From assembly GCF_025949695.1 (NCBI RefSeq), contig NZ_JAPDFL010000001.1:248001-312000 (forward strand): a DNA stretch of 64,000 nt. The letters are read 5' to 3'. This document shows, one piece after another, positions 23,758-32,128 of this stretch; position 1 is the first letter of the stretch, and each line of letters begins with the position of its first letter. The translations under genes were made by a program, and so were the position numbers. The notes beneath the pieces are model-generated. The model saw only the letters and a list, made by a program, of their open reading frames with translations, was not told the DNA's origin and made no database searches. The stretch is from Pararhodobacter zhoushanensis. Lineage in GTDB: Bacteria > Pseudomonadota > Alphaproteobacteria > Rhodobacterales > Rhodobacteraceae.

Positions 23758-24776
23758 TCCCGCCGGGTGCGGCGCATCTGGCGCGGGTTCGCCAGCGGCT
23801 GGCGGTTGGCGCGCCGCTGGATCTGACCCGCGCGGCGGTCGCCGGGGGCAGCCCGCAGGCGCTGGCGCTTGCGGTCGCCTTGGCGGAAACCGGCGTTGCC
23901 GTCGTCCTGATCGAAGAAGACCGCTGGGACGTTGAACGCGCGCAGGACGCGCTGACGCGGGCGGGCAAAGGCTCCGGCATCACCTTGCACAGCGACCCGG
24001 CTGCGGCGGACGGGGCCGAAGCCGTGATCGAAGCCTCGGGCCGCGATGCGGGCCTGCGCGCGGCCCTGCTGGGTGGCATGGCGCGGGTGGCACCGGGGGC
24101 CTTGCTGGCCAGTCTCGGCCCCGGCGATCTGCGCGCCGACCTCCCCGCGCCGATTGCGCTGATCGACCAGCCGGGCGAGGGGGTGATCGAGATCCTCAAC
24201 GGCTCGGACCTGCGCGCCGAAGGGCTGGCGCGACGGCTGGGGGCGCTGCCGGTGCGCGTGGAACGCTTCCTCGGTGCGGAACTGGTCGCGGCGCTTGAAG
24301 ACGAGGCCGAGGCGCTGGTGTTCGAAGGCTCGACGCCCTGGGACATCGACGCAGCGGCAGAGGCGGTTGGTTTCGCCCTCGGCCCCTGCGCCGCGCAGGA
24401 TCTGCGCGGGCTGGACCGCGCCTATGCACGCCACCGACTGACCGGCCACCCCCTGCCGGTCGTGGACCGCATGGTCCCCGAGGGTCGGCTGGGCCGCAAG
24501 GGCGGCGTCGGCTGGTATCGTTACCCGGGCGGCGGCGGGCGGGTGATCGACCCGCTGGTCGAGGATCTGGCCCGCGAAGAGGCCCATTTCGCGGGCGTGA
24601 CCCCGCGCGCGATCAGCGACAGCGAGATCGCCGCGCGTTTGAGCAGAGCGCTGCTGCGAGCGGCAAAAGGGCTGGTGGCCGAGCCCGGCGTGATAGACCT
24701 GCTCTCGGTGCTGGCCTGCGGATTTCCGGCAGACACGGGCGGCGTGCTCTTCGCCGCGCAGCCACTGGACCTTTAG
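23754..24776 (+). CDS. 3-hydroxyacyl-CoA dehydrogenase-like protein
   Basis: A 340-residue protein resembling the dehydrogenase half of FadB. The N-terminal Rossmann segment (AAVAGGSPQALALAVALAETG, then VVLIEEDRW) is degenerate: the usual G-x-G-x-x-G has become GGSPQA. The C-terminal part keeps LGPCAAQDLRGLDRAYA and GRKGGVGWYRYP, the 3HCDH C-terminal hallmark. It may oxidise 3-hydroxyadipyl-CoA below the box pathway, but loss of the glycine motif makes activity doubtful. It probably starts with TTG at 23754, overlapping the boxR stop. The nearest alternative start is not supported by a ribosome site. Confidence 0.7.
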   Translation: MIPPGAAHLARVRQRLAVGAPLDLTRAAVAGGSPQALALAVALAETGVAVVLIEEDRWDVERAQDALTRAGKGSGITLHSDPAAADGAEAVIEASGRDAGLRAALLGGMARVAPGALLASLGPGDLRADLPAPIALIDQPGEGVIEILNGSDLRAEGLARRLGALPVRVERFLGAELVAALEDEAEALVFEGSTPWDIDAAAEAVGFALGPCAAQDLRGLDRAYARHRLTGHPLPVVDRMVPEGRLGRKGGVGWYRYPGGGGRVIDPLVEDLAREEAHFAGVTPRAISDSEIAARLSRALLRAAKGLVAEPGVIDLLSVLACGFPADTGGVLFAAQPLDL

Positions 24777-24800
24777 CGCCGCGCGCGGCAGGATGCCCGC

Positions 24801-25943
24801 ATGACCCTGACAAACTCCGATATCCACGAGCTGACCGAGTTCCGCCGCGCCCTGCACCGGCGGCCCGAAGTCTCTGGCTTTGAAGCCGAAACCGCCCGCA
24901 GCGTCACCGCTGCGCTGCCTGCAGCCGATCTGGTGGTCACCGACCTTGGCGGGCATGGTGTGGCGGCGGTCTATGACAGCGGCCAGCCCGGCCCCACGGT
25001 GATGATCCGCAGCGAACTGGACGCGCTGCCGATCGTCGAGCTGGGCGATCTGCCCTATGCCAGCGAAACGCCGGGTGTGGCGCATCTGTGCGGGCATGAC
25101 GGGCATTCGACCATCCTGCTGGGACTGGCCCGGCTTCTTGCGCGCAAACGGCCCGCGACGGGGCGCGTGGTGCTGCTGTTCCAACCGGCGGAAGAGGACG
25201 GCTCGGGCGCGGCAGCGGTGCTGGCCGACCCGCGCTTTGCCGGGATCGCCCCCGACTGGGCGCTGTCGCTGCACAACATGCCGGGCGTGGCGCTGGGGCG
25301 GGCGTGGCTGGCGGCTGGGCCGGCCAATTGCGCCTCGGCGGGGTTGCGCATCACGCTGACCGGCGGCACGGCGCATGCCTCGCTGCCCGAGACGGGGCGC
25401 GCCCCGACCCCGGCCCTGCCCGCACTGATCGACGGGCTGCGCGCGATGGGACCGGGCGGCGCGATGGGCGCAGGGTTCCGGCTGGCCACGATCACCCACC
25501 TGCGCATGGGCGAACCGGCCTTCGGCATCGCGCCCGGTGAGGCCGAACTGTGGGTCACCCTGCGCGGACTCTCGACCGAGGATCTGGACGCGTTGCTGAC
25601 GCAGGCCCAAGACCTCGCGCGGGGTGAGGCAGAAGCGGCGGGGCTGGTGGTTGCCTTCTCGATCCACGACCGGTTCGAGGCCTGCACCAACCACCCCGAC
25701 GCCACCGCCGTCCTCACCCGCGCGCTGGACGCACAGGGTATCGGCTATGACAACGGCGACATGCCGATGCGCGGCTCGGAAGACTTCGGTCGCTTCGGCG
25801 GAGCGGCGAAATCGGCGATGGTGTTTCTCGGGTCGGGCACCGATCATCCGGCCCTGCACACCCAGACCTATGACTTCCCCGACGCGCTGATCGCCCCGGG
25901 CGTCGCGATCTTCCACCACGCCATCACCGAGCTGCTGGGGTAG
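24801..25943 (+). CDS. M20 family amidohydrolase (hippurate hydrolase-like)
   Basis: A 380-residue zinc amidohydrolase of the M20D/HipO-IAA-amino-acid hydrolase group. Metal ligands appear in HLCGHDGHSTILLG (residues about 94-107), QPAEEDGSGA and SLHNMPG, with the dimerisation domain between and the last ligand in MRGSEDFGRFGG followed by HTQTYDFPD. The family hydrolyses N-acyl amino acids. Its place right after the benzoate cluster makes hippurate (benzoylglycine) an attractive substrate, releasing benzoate. That is inference; the family is broad. The ATG follows GGCAGGATG, 24 bases after the dehydrogenase. Confidence 0.83.
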   Translation: MTLTNSDIHELTEFRRALHRRPEVSGFEAETARSVTAALPAADLVVTDLGGHGVAAVYDSGQPGPTVMIRSELDALPIVELGDLPYASETPGVAHLCGHDGHSTILLGLARLLARKRPATGRVVLLFQPAEEDGSGAAAVLADPRFAGIAPDWALSLHNMPGVALGRAWLAAGPANCASAGLRITLTGGTAHASLPETGRAPTPALPALIDGLRAMGPGGAMGAGFRLATITHLRMGEPAFGIAPGEAELWVTLRGLSTEDLDALLTQAQDLARGEAEAAGLVVAFSIHDRFEACTNHPDATAVLTRALDAQGIGYDNGDMPMRGSEDFGRFGGAAKSAMVFLGSGTDHPALHTQTYDFPDALIAPGVAIFHHAITELLG

Positions 25944-25950
25944 CACCAAG

Positions 25951-26012
25951 GCGAGGGGCTCCTCGCCCCTCGCGCTCCCCCGCCAGAGGAGGGGGCACGC
26001 CCCCTCCTCTGG
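25951..26012. terminator. Two strong hairpins after the M20 gene
   Basis: GCGAGGGGC/GCCCCTCGC (25951-25973, 5-base loop) is followed by a perfect 14-base stem at 25983-25996/25999-26012 with a 2-base loop. No T-tract follows, so they could act as processing barriers; they end the box-M20 transcription unit or belong to the repeat element next to them. Confidence 0.55.
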
Positions 26013-26023
26013 ACTCCTCCCGT

Positions 26024-26133
26024 GGATATTTTCAGACAGAAAATGAAACAAGGTTAACAAAGCCTTATCATCTGTCCTCAAATATCCTGGGGGTGAATGC
26101 GCGGAACGCGCAGAGGGGGGCTAGCCCCCTCCT
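26024..26133. repeat. Multi-hairpin intergenic repeat, copy 1
   Basis: Inverted arms GGATATTT..GACAGA (26024-26040) and TCTGTC..AAATATCC (26071-26087) enclose a segment with GGTTAACAA. After the right arm come GGGGGTGAA, a TGCGCggaaCGCGCA hairpin and a GGGGGCTAGCCCCC hairpin. The same order appears in copies at 48078 and 57735. It fills most of the gap between the M20 gene and cobQ. Confidence 0.65.
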
Positions 26134-26174
26134 TGCTCCCGCGTTAGGACTGGCGAAACCACCGGGGGCAAGCG

Positions 26175-27632
26175 ATGGCAGCGACAGTGATGATCCAGGG
26201 TGCCGGTTCGAATGTCGGCAAGTCGCTGCTGGTCGCAGGCTTCGCGCGGGTGTTTGCCCGGCAGGGGCTGCGGGTTCGGCCGTTCAAGCCGCAGAACATG
26301 TCCAACAACGCCGCCGTAACGCCCGACGGGTTCGAGATCGGCCGGGCGCAGGCGTTGCAGGCGCTGGCTTGTGGCGTGGCGCCCGCGGTGGATATGAACC
26401 CGATCCTGCTCAAGCCCGAGTCCGACATCGGCGCGCAAGTCATCGTGCAGGGCCGGCGGTTCGCCACCTGCAAGGCGCGGGAGTATGCGGCGCTGAAGCC
26501 GCAGTTGATGGCGGCGGTGCTGGAGAGCTTTACGCGCTTGCAGGCTGAGGCCGATCTGGTGATCGTCGAGGGCGCGGGCAGTCCGGCGGAGGTCAATCTG
26601 CGCGCTGGCGACATTGCCAACATGGGGTTTGCGCAGGCCGCGCGGGTGCCGGTGGTGTTGACCGGCGATATCGACCGGGGCGGGGTGATCGCGCAGCTGG
26701 TGGGGACGCAGGCAGTGCTGGACCCGGCGGATACCGCGCTGATCAAGGGGTTTCTGATCAACAAGTTCCGGGGCGATCCGCGTCTTTTCGATGATGGCTA
26801 TGCGCTGATTGCCGAACGCACAGGCTGGGCCGGTCTGGGCGTGTTGCCATGGTTCACGCAAGCCCACCGCCTGCCCGCCGAGGACGCTGCCGACTTGCGG
26901 CGCTCCGGCGGGACGGGTGGGTTTCGCATCGTCGTGCCGCAGCTCAGCCGGATCGCGAATTTTGACGATCTGGACCCGCTGATGGCCGAGCCGGGCGTCA
27001 CGGTCGAGGTCATCGGACCAGGCCGGCCGCTGCCGGTCGAGGCGGATCTGATCCTCATCCCCGGCTCAAAATCCACCATTGCCGACCTGGCCTATTTCCG
27101 CGCGCAAGGCTGGGACATTGATCTGGCCGCCGCCCTGCGCCGGGGCGCACGGGTGCTGGGGCTTTGCGGCGGGTATCAGATGCTGGGGCGGCTGATCTCT
27201 GACCCCGAAGGGATCGAAGGCACGCCGGGGTCGGTAGCCGGGCTGGGGTTGCTGGACGTCGAGACCGTGATGACCGCAGAGAAGCGGGTGACGCTGACGC
27301 GGGCCGCCCATGTGGCCAGCGGTGCTGTGGCCGAGGGGTATGAGATCCACATCGGCCAGACCGACGGCCCGGACCGCGCGCGCCCGCTGTTCACCGTGGC
27401 CGGGGCTGCTGAGGGCGCGATGCGGGCCGACGGGCGGGTGATGGGCAGCTATCTGCACGGGATGTTCAGCGCTGACGGGTTCCGGGCGGCGTTCCTGCGC
27501 AGTCTTGGGGCCGAGGGGGGCGGCGTGTCTTATGACGCAGGTGTCGAGGCGGCGCTGGAGGCCTTGGCGGACCATCTGGAGGAATACGCCGATTGCGCGG
27601 GGTTGCTGCGTATCGCGCGGGCGGGGGTGTAG
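26175..27632 (+). CDS. cobQ: Cobyric acid synthase
   Basis: A 485-residue glutamine-dependent amidotransferase that amidates carboxylates b, d, e and g of adenosyl-cobyrinic a,c-diamide. The N-terminal ATP-binding domain has [18 protein letters not shown] and [13 protein letters not shown]. The class I triad-type glutaminase domain has the Cys nucleophile in [10 protein letters not shown] near residue 335 and His in SYLHGMF near 435. It stands alone here, 35 kb from the other cobalamin genes in the window. I saw no cobalamin riboswitch in the 230 bases upstream, which hold repeats. Confidence 0.95.
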   Translation: MAATVMIQGAGSNVGKSLLVAGFARVFARQGLRVRPFKPQNMSNNAAVTPDGFEIGRAQALQALACGVAPAVDMNPILLKPESDIGAQVIVQGRRFATCKAREYAALKPQLMAAVLESFTRLQAEADLVIVEGAGSPAEVNLRAGDIANMGFAQAARVPVVLTGDIDRGGVIAQLVGTQAVLDPADTALIKGFLINKFRGDPRLFDDGYALIAERTGWAGLGVLPWFTQAHRLPAEDAADLRRSGGTGGFRIVVPQLSRIANFDDLDPLMAEPGVTVEVIGPGRPLPVEADLILIPGSKSTIADLAYFRAQGWDIDLAAALRRGARVLGLCGGYQMLGRLISDPEGIEGTPGSVAGLGLLDVETVMTAEKRVTLTRAAHVASGAVAEGYEIHIGQTDGPDRARPLFTVAGAAEGAMRADGRVMGSYLHGMFSADGFRAAFLRSLGAEGGGVSYDAGVEAALEALADHLEEYADCAGLLRIARAGV

Positions 27633-27652
27633 GGATGGTAATGTGTGGGGAC

Positions 27653-27740
27653 GGTGGGGTGAAACCCCACCCTACACACGCGCGATAGGGTGCGAGCGCT
27701 CGCGGGTTTGCGGGCCCGTAGGGTGGGGTTTCACCCCACC
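27653..27740. repeat. GTAG-headed hairpin repeats, inverted pair between cobQ and lpxK
   Basis: Units 27653-27675 (GGTGGGGT/ACCCCACC hairpin, then CTAC) and 27718-27740 (GTAG, then hairpin). They lie between the convergent cobQ and lpxK stops, where they may also act as a two-way terminator. Confidence 0.75.
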
Positions 27741-27744
27741 AATG

Positions 27745-28728
27745 TCAGAGACGCAAGGTCCGCAGCAGCCCCGCTTCATCGTCGATCCGCAGCCGCACGG
27801 GCAGCGTGAGCACCTGACGGCGCGCGTCGAGCGGCAGGCGGACGGCGTCTTTCTCGGTCGTCACCAGCTGGGCGCGTTCGCGGCGGGCCTCGGCCTCGAG
27901 CCTTGCGAAAAGTGCCGGTGTCAGGGGTTGGTGGTCGTCCAGCGCCTGTGTGCGCACCACATCCGCCCCCGTCGCGCGCAACGTGTCGAAGAATTTGCCC
28001 GGACGCCCGATCCCGGCGAAGGCCAGCGCCCGCAGGCCAGCCCACGTCATCCCGGTGTTCAGCGGCTCAAGCGATCCGGTGAACAGCGGCACCGATCCCA
28101 GTGCCCTTCCCCACTGCGCCGCGAACCGCGCCTGTGCCGCCGCATCGCCAATCGCCAGCACCGCCTGCGCGCGGGCCAGCCCGGCGCCGACCGGCTCGCG
28201 CAACGGCCCTGCGGGAATGCAGCGCGCGTTGCCAAATCCGACGGCGGCATCGACCACCACAACCGAGGCACTTTTCACCACGCCGGGGTTCTGGAACCCG
28301 TCGTCCAGCAGGATGACCTGCGCGCCGTCCGTTTCGGCCGCCTGCACGCCCAGCGCGCGGTCCTTGGCCACCCAGACCGGCCCGAAAGCGGCCATCAGCA
28401 GCGGCTCGTCGCCGACATCCGCCGCCTTGTGCTGGCGCTCGTCGACCCGCACAGGCCCCTCCAGCCGCCCGCCATAGCCGCGCGACACGACCTGCGCCGC
28501 CACCCCGCGCGCGGCCAGTGCCTGCATCAGCGCGATGACCGTCGGCGTCTTGCCGGTGCCGCCTGCGTTCAGATTGCCGATGCAGATCACCGGCACCCCG
28601 GCGCTGTGACCGGGTTGCGCCACGCGCCGCGCCGTCGCCCGCGCATAGAGCCAGCCCACAGGGGCCAGAAGCCGGGCCTGCCAGCCGGGCCGCTCGGGCG
28701 GGTTGGTCCAGAACGCCGGTGCCTTCAT
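27745..28728 (-). CDS. lpxK: Tetraacyldisaccharide 4'-kinase
   Basis: A 327-residue inner-membrane-associated kinase that phosphorylates the 4' position of the lipid A disaccharide. The P-loop [17 protein letters not shown] begins near residue 50 behind an N-terminal membrane anchor ([13 protein letters not shown]). Further on come VISRGYGG-like [35 protein letters not shown] and [14 protein letters not shown]. The ATG at 28728 should overlap the waaA stop as ATGA. The end faces cobQ. Confidence 0.95.
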   Translation of the reverse strand: MKAPAFWTNPPERPGWQARLLAPVGWLYARATARRVAQPGHSAGVPVICIGNLNAGGTGKTPTVIALMQALAARGVAAQVVSRGYGGRLEGPVRVDERQHKAADVGDEPLLMAAFGPVWVAKDRALGVQAAETDGAQVILLDDGFQNPGVVKSASVVVVDAAVGFGNARCIPAGPLREPVGAGLARAQAVLAIGDAAAQARFAAQWGRALGSVPLFTGSLEPLNTGMTWAGLRALAFAGIGRPGKFFDTLRATGADVVRTQALDDHQPLTPALFARLEAEARRERAQLVTTEKDAVRLPLDARRQVLTLPVRLRIDDEAGLLRTLRL

Positions 28729-29833
28729 GCGCCCCCCGGTTCAGCGTCAGCCAGTCGCAGATCGCGCGGGTCACGGTCCATGTTGCATCGCTGCCATCGG
28801 TCGCGAGGGTCCAGGCGCGCAGTGCCGCGTCGGCCCCGGCTTCGGGCGACAGAAAGGCGCTGACGGCGGGACCGAGGTCCGAGGCGGTCTCGATCTGCCG
28901 CCCGCCACCATGCTGGCGCAGCGGGTCCAGAAACGCGCGGGTCGAAGCCGTGGCATGCGGCCCGAACACCAGCGCCGACCCCAACGCGGCTGCGGTGACC
29001 GGCGAAGGCGTACCGGCGCCCTTGGTCAGCGAGCCGCCCAGATAGGCGACCGGCGCAAGGCGCAGGAACAGGCCGGGATCGTCGCCTGCATCGGCGACAT
29101 AGACCTGCGTCGTCTCGTCGATCTGATCTTCATTCGAGCGCAGCGCCTGCGCAAAGCCGACCTCATTGGCGCGATGCGCCATATGGGCGCCCTGCGCGAC
29201 ATCGCGCGGTTGCAGGATCATCAACAACCGGTGCGCCCGGCGCAGGGCGTGGGAATGGGCCAGCAGCGCGGTGTCCAGCTCGGCCAGCGGCAGGTCTTGG
29301 GCCAACCAGACCGGGCGCGTGCTGACCTCGTCGCGCAGCGCGTCCAGCTCGAGCACATTGCAGCCCGGCACGGCTGCATGGCGCGCCAGGCGTCCCGTCT
29401 CCAGCACCGGCACCGCGCCGCGCACCGTGCGGGCAATCGTCGCCGCGCTTTGCGCGTCGCGGGCGTGGATCTGGCAGAACTGCGCCAGAACGCCGCGCAG
29501 ATGCCCCGGCAGGATCCGCCAGCGCCCCGAGGTTACCGTGCTCTGCGCGTCCACAAGCATCAGCGATACGCCGCGCGCTCTGGCGCGTTCGATCAACGGC
29601 ACCGGAAGCGTGGTCCCGGCGAGCACGATCAGGCGGGTCGGAAAATGGTCAAGCTGTGCGTCGATCGACCGCGGATCGTCGCCCGGTCCGGGGTTCAGCG
29701 CATCGCCGCTGACAAAGAGGCGCGGGCCTTCGGGTTGATCGTCCAGTTGTTCGGCCAGCACATGCAGCGCCGGGGCCAGTCCGGGATCGGTGGTGTGCAG
29801 CCAGACCCCGCCAGAGCGTCCTGCAGGCATCAC
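28725..29833 (-). CDS. waaA: 3-deoxy-D-manno-octulosonic acid transferase WaaA (3' end frameshifted)
   Basis: This is a Kdo transferase of the GT30 family, which adds Kdo to lipid IVA at the inner membrane. Family blocks are [47 protein letters not shown] (split by me), ALVFGPH and the C-terminal [11 protein letters not shown]. As read, the frame runs through lpxK to 28067 as a nonsense tail. One more base in the C6 run at 28732-28737 would give the ending LNRGGA with TGA at 28727-28725, restoring the ATGA overlap with lpxK. The N-terminus lacks the usual long signal-anchor region; start is GTG 29833 or ATG 29830, overlapping the upstream phosphatase. Confidence 0.85.
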
Positions 29834-30642
29834 GCCGCCCCTTGGGGCGCGGTGAGGCCCGCCATCAACCCGGCATGGACGGCGGGCCCGGCGGCGACCA
29901 CGCCGGGGTTGCGCGCTTCGGCCCGGTTGAAGCGCAGCGGCTGGCCGTGGCGGTCGGTGATCACCGCGCCCGCCTCGGTCGCGATCAGCGCGGCCCCGGC
30001 GATATCCCAGTCCCAGCTGTCCCGGATCGTCACCAGCGCGTCAAAGCGCCCCTCGCCCACCAGCGCCAGCCGCCAGGCCGGCGAGGGGCGGAACTCGCGT
30101 TTGATCGCGGGCACGCCACCGGGCCAGTGTACCGGGTCCATCGCCGGGCGGGTGATCAGCACATGCGCGCCGTCAACATCGGCGCGCGCGCTGGCTGATA
30201 TCGGCACGCCGTTCAGCGTTGCCCCGCCGCCCCGCCGCGCCGCATAGGTCAGCGCAAGCATCGGCAGATAGACCACGGCAGCGACCGGCTGCCCCTTGTG
30301 GATCACCGCCAGCGCATGGGCAAAGCCCGGCTGACCGTCGATGAAGGCGCGGGTGCCATCGATGGGGTCGATGACAAAGCAGGTCTCGTGGCCCAGCCGC
30401 GACAGGTCGCCCAGCGGGTTGCTTTCCTCGGACAGCCAGCCATAGCCGGGGCGCGCCGCGGTGAGCACGCTGTGCAGCTGGGCGTTGACCGCAAGGTCAG
30501 CCTCGGTCACCGGACCCTGCCCGTCGCCCTTGTCCCAGACCCTGGCGTCGTTGCGATAGTACCGCTCGGCGATCTTGCCAGCGGCCAGCGCGGCCTCGGT
30601 CAGCAGCGCCAGATCATCTTTGTAAGCGTCATGCGCCTGCAA
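29830..30642 (-). CDS. Inositol monophosphatase family protein (CysQ-like 3'(2'),5'-bisphosphate nucleotidase)
   Basis: A 270-residue Mg-dependent phosphatase. The motifs VTEADLAVN (near residue 42), EESNPL (near 70), IDPIDGTRAFIDG (near 92-104) and SWDWDIAGAALIATEAG (near 213) are the metal- and substrate-binding set. It is probably a 3'-phosphoadenosine 5'-phosphate or inositol phosphate phosphatase. In Rhodobacteraceae it commonly sits between pmbA and waaA, as here. The start appears to be TTG 30642, overlapping pmbA by 14 bases; no ATG or GTG lies closer in frame. Confidence 0.85.
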   Translation of the reverse strand: MQAHDAYKDDLALLTEAALAAGKIAERYYRNDARVWDKGDGQGPVTEADLAVNAQLHSVLTAARPGYGWLSEESNPLGDLSRLGHETCFVIDPIDGTRAFIDGQPGFAHALAVIHKGQPVAAVVYLPMLALTYAARRGGGATLNGVPISASARADVDGAHVLITRPAMDPVHWPGGVPAIKREFRPSPAWRLALVGEGRFDALVTIRDSWDWDIAGAALIATEAGAVITDRHGQPLRFNRAEARNPGVVAAGPAVHAGLMAGLTAPQGAA

Positions 30643-31966
30643 TCGTCAGGCCCTCGACCAGCAGCGACGGCACCAGCGTCGACAGATGCGCGCGGGCGTC
30701 ATTGGCAGCCGTCAGACGCATCAGCATGTCGCGCAGGTTGCCCGCGATGGTGCATTCATTGACCGGATAGGCGATCTGGCCGTTCTCCACCCAAAAGCCC
30801 GACGCGCCGCGCGAATAATCCCCGGTCGTTGCGTTGATCGTCGACCCGATCAGCGAGGTGATCAGCAACCCGGTGCCCATGTCGCGGATCAGATCCTCGC
30901 GGCTGGCGGTGCCGGGGGTCAGCGCGAGGTTCGAAAGGCTGGGCGACGGCGGGGCCGAAGGACCGCGCGCGGCGTTGCCGGTGCTCTGCATGCCCAGCTT
31001 GCGGGCGGTGGCAAGGTCCAGCACCCAGCCCTGCAACACGCCGTCCTGCACCCAGACACGGCGCTGGGTCGGCAGGCCCTCGGCGTCGAAGACGCGGGTG
31101 CCGCCGATGCGCGGGCGGTGGGGGTTTTCGGTCAGATCAAAGCCAGCGGGCAGCACAGGTTTGCCCATCGAATCGCGCAGCCAGCTGGCCCCGCGCGCGA
31201 TGGCGCTGCCGTTGATGGCCGAGGTCAGGTGACCGATCAGCGACGCGGCGACCCGCTCGTCATAAAGCACCGGAAACGCGCCCGACGGCGGTTTGCGGCT
31301 GCCCGCACGGGCGGCGGTGCGCGCGCCAGCCAGCTGGCCGATGCTTTCGGGGCTGGGCAGATCGGCCTGAAAGACGCGGCCCTCCGAGGCCCAGTCACGT
31401 TCCATCGCCGTACCCGTCCCAGTGATGGCGACGCAGGCGGTGTGGCGCGAGGACCGCTCATAGCCCCCGGCGAACCCGTTCGAGGCGGCCAGATGGATCG
31501 TGCGGTGCGAATAGCTGGCGCTGGATTGGTCGATCTGGCTGATGCCGGGCATGGCGCGCGCGGCGGCCTCGGCCCGGCGGGCGTCGTCTTCCAGCGCGGC
31601 GGGGTCGGGCTCGGGCGCGGGGTCGTGCAGCTCGAAGCCCTCGGCATCGCGGCGGGCGCTCAGTTGATCAGGATCGGCCAGCCCGGCGTGCGGGTCTTCG
31701 GGCGCTTCGCGGGCCATGGCGACGGCGCGCTCGGCCATGGTGGCCAGCGTCTCGGGCTTGGCATCCGAGGACGACACGCAGGCCTGCCGCTTGCCGATCA
31801 ACACGCGCAGGCCGATGTCCAGCCCTTCAGCCCGCTCGGCATGCTCCAGACGCCCTTCGCGCACGTCGATGGAAACCGCCGTACCTTCGATCACCAGCGC
31901 ATCGGCGCTGTCGGCCCCGGCCTTGCGGGCGGCGGCGAGAAGGGCTTGGGCGAGATCTGCGGACAT
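30629..31966 (-). CDS. pmbA: TldD/PmbA family metalloprotease component PmbA
   Basis: A 445-residue protein of the PmbA (TldE) family, which with TldD forms a metalloprotease used in peptide maturation and antitoxin turnover. Blocks include EHAERAEGLDIGLRVLIGKRQA, ARAGSRKPPSGAFPVLYDERVAASLIGH (split by me), NGSAIARGASWL, TSLIGSTINATTGDYSRGASGFW and AYPVNECTIAGNLRDML. PmbA-type subunits lack the TldD HExxxH site, and none is seen here. The start is ATG 31966 (MSADLAQAL), although the frame extends 18 codons upstream. Confidence 0.9.
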   Translation of the reverse strand: MSADLAQALLAAARKAGADSADALVIEGTAVSIDVREGRLEHAERAEGLDIGLRVLIGKRQACVSSSDAKPETLATMAERAVAMAREAPEDPHAGLADPDQLSARRDAEGFELHDPAPEPDPAALEDDARRAEAAARAMPGISQIDQSSASYSHRTIHLAASNGFAGGYERSSRHTACVAITGTGTAMERDWASEGRVFQADLPSPESIGQLAGARTAARAGSRKPPSGAFPVLYDERVAASLIGHLTSAINGSAIARGASWLRDSMGKPVLPAGFDLTENPHRPRIGGTRVFDAEGLPTQRRVWVQDGVLQGWVLDLATARKLGMQSTGNAARGPSAPPSPSLSNLALTPGTASREDLIRDMGTGLLITSLIGSTINATTGDYSRGASGFWVENGQIAYPVNECTIAGNLRDMLMRLTAANDARAHLSTLVPSLLVEGLTIAGA

Positions 31967-32067
31967 GGGCTTGGGCCTGTGCTGTAAGGGTTGAGCAGAC
32001 TTAGCGCCATGCGGGTGCAAAGGAAACCCGGGTTAGGGTCACAGAGGGGTGCGGGGTGGCCAAGGAC

Positions 32068-32122
32068 GGTGCGGTGAAACCGCACCCTACAGCGTTGGCG
32101 TAAGGTGCGGTTTCACCGCACC
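32068..32122. repeat. GTAG/TAAG-headed hairpin repeats, inverted pair
   Basis: Units 32068-32090 (GGTGCGGT/ACCGCACC hairpin, then CTAC) and 32100-32122 (GTAA, then hairpin). Both arms carry C/G where other copies carry G/C, so pairing is kept by compensating changes. It lies between fcs and pmbA. Confidence 0.7.
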
Positions 32123-32128
32123 CTCCGT

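Noticed and set aside
26088..26174. Possible cobalamin riboswitch before cobQ
   Set aside because: The sequence is explained by the multi-hairpin repeat and lacks the B12-box sequence.
28067..28724. Apparent 3' extension of waaA running antiparallel in frame through lpxK
   Set aside because: The tail is a shifted reading of lpxK; one base in the C6 run at 28732-28737 restores a stop at 28725, so no fusion protein is claimed.
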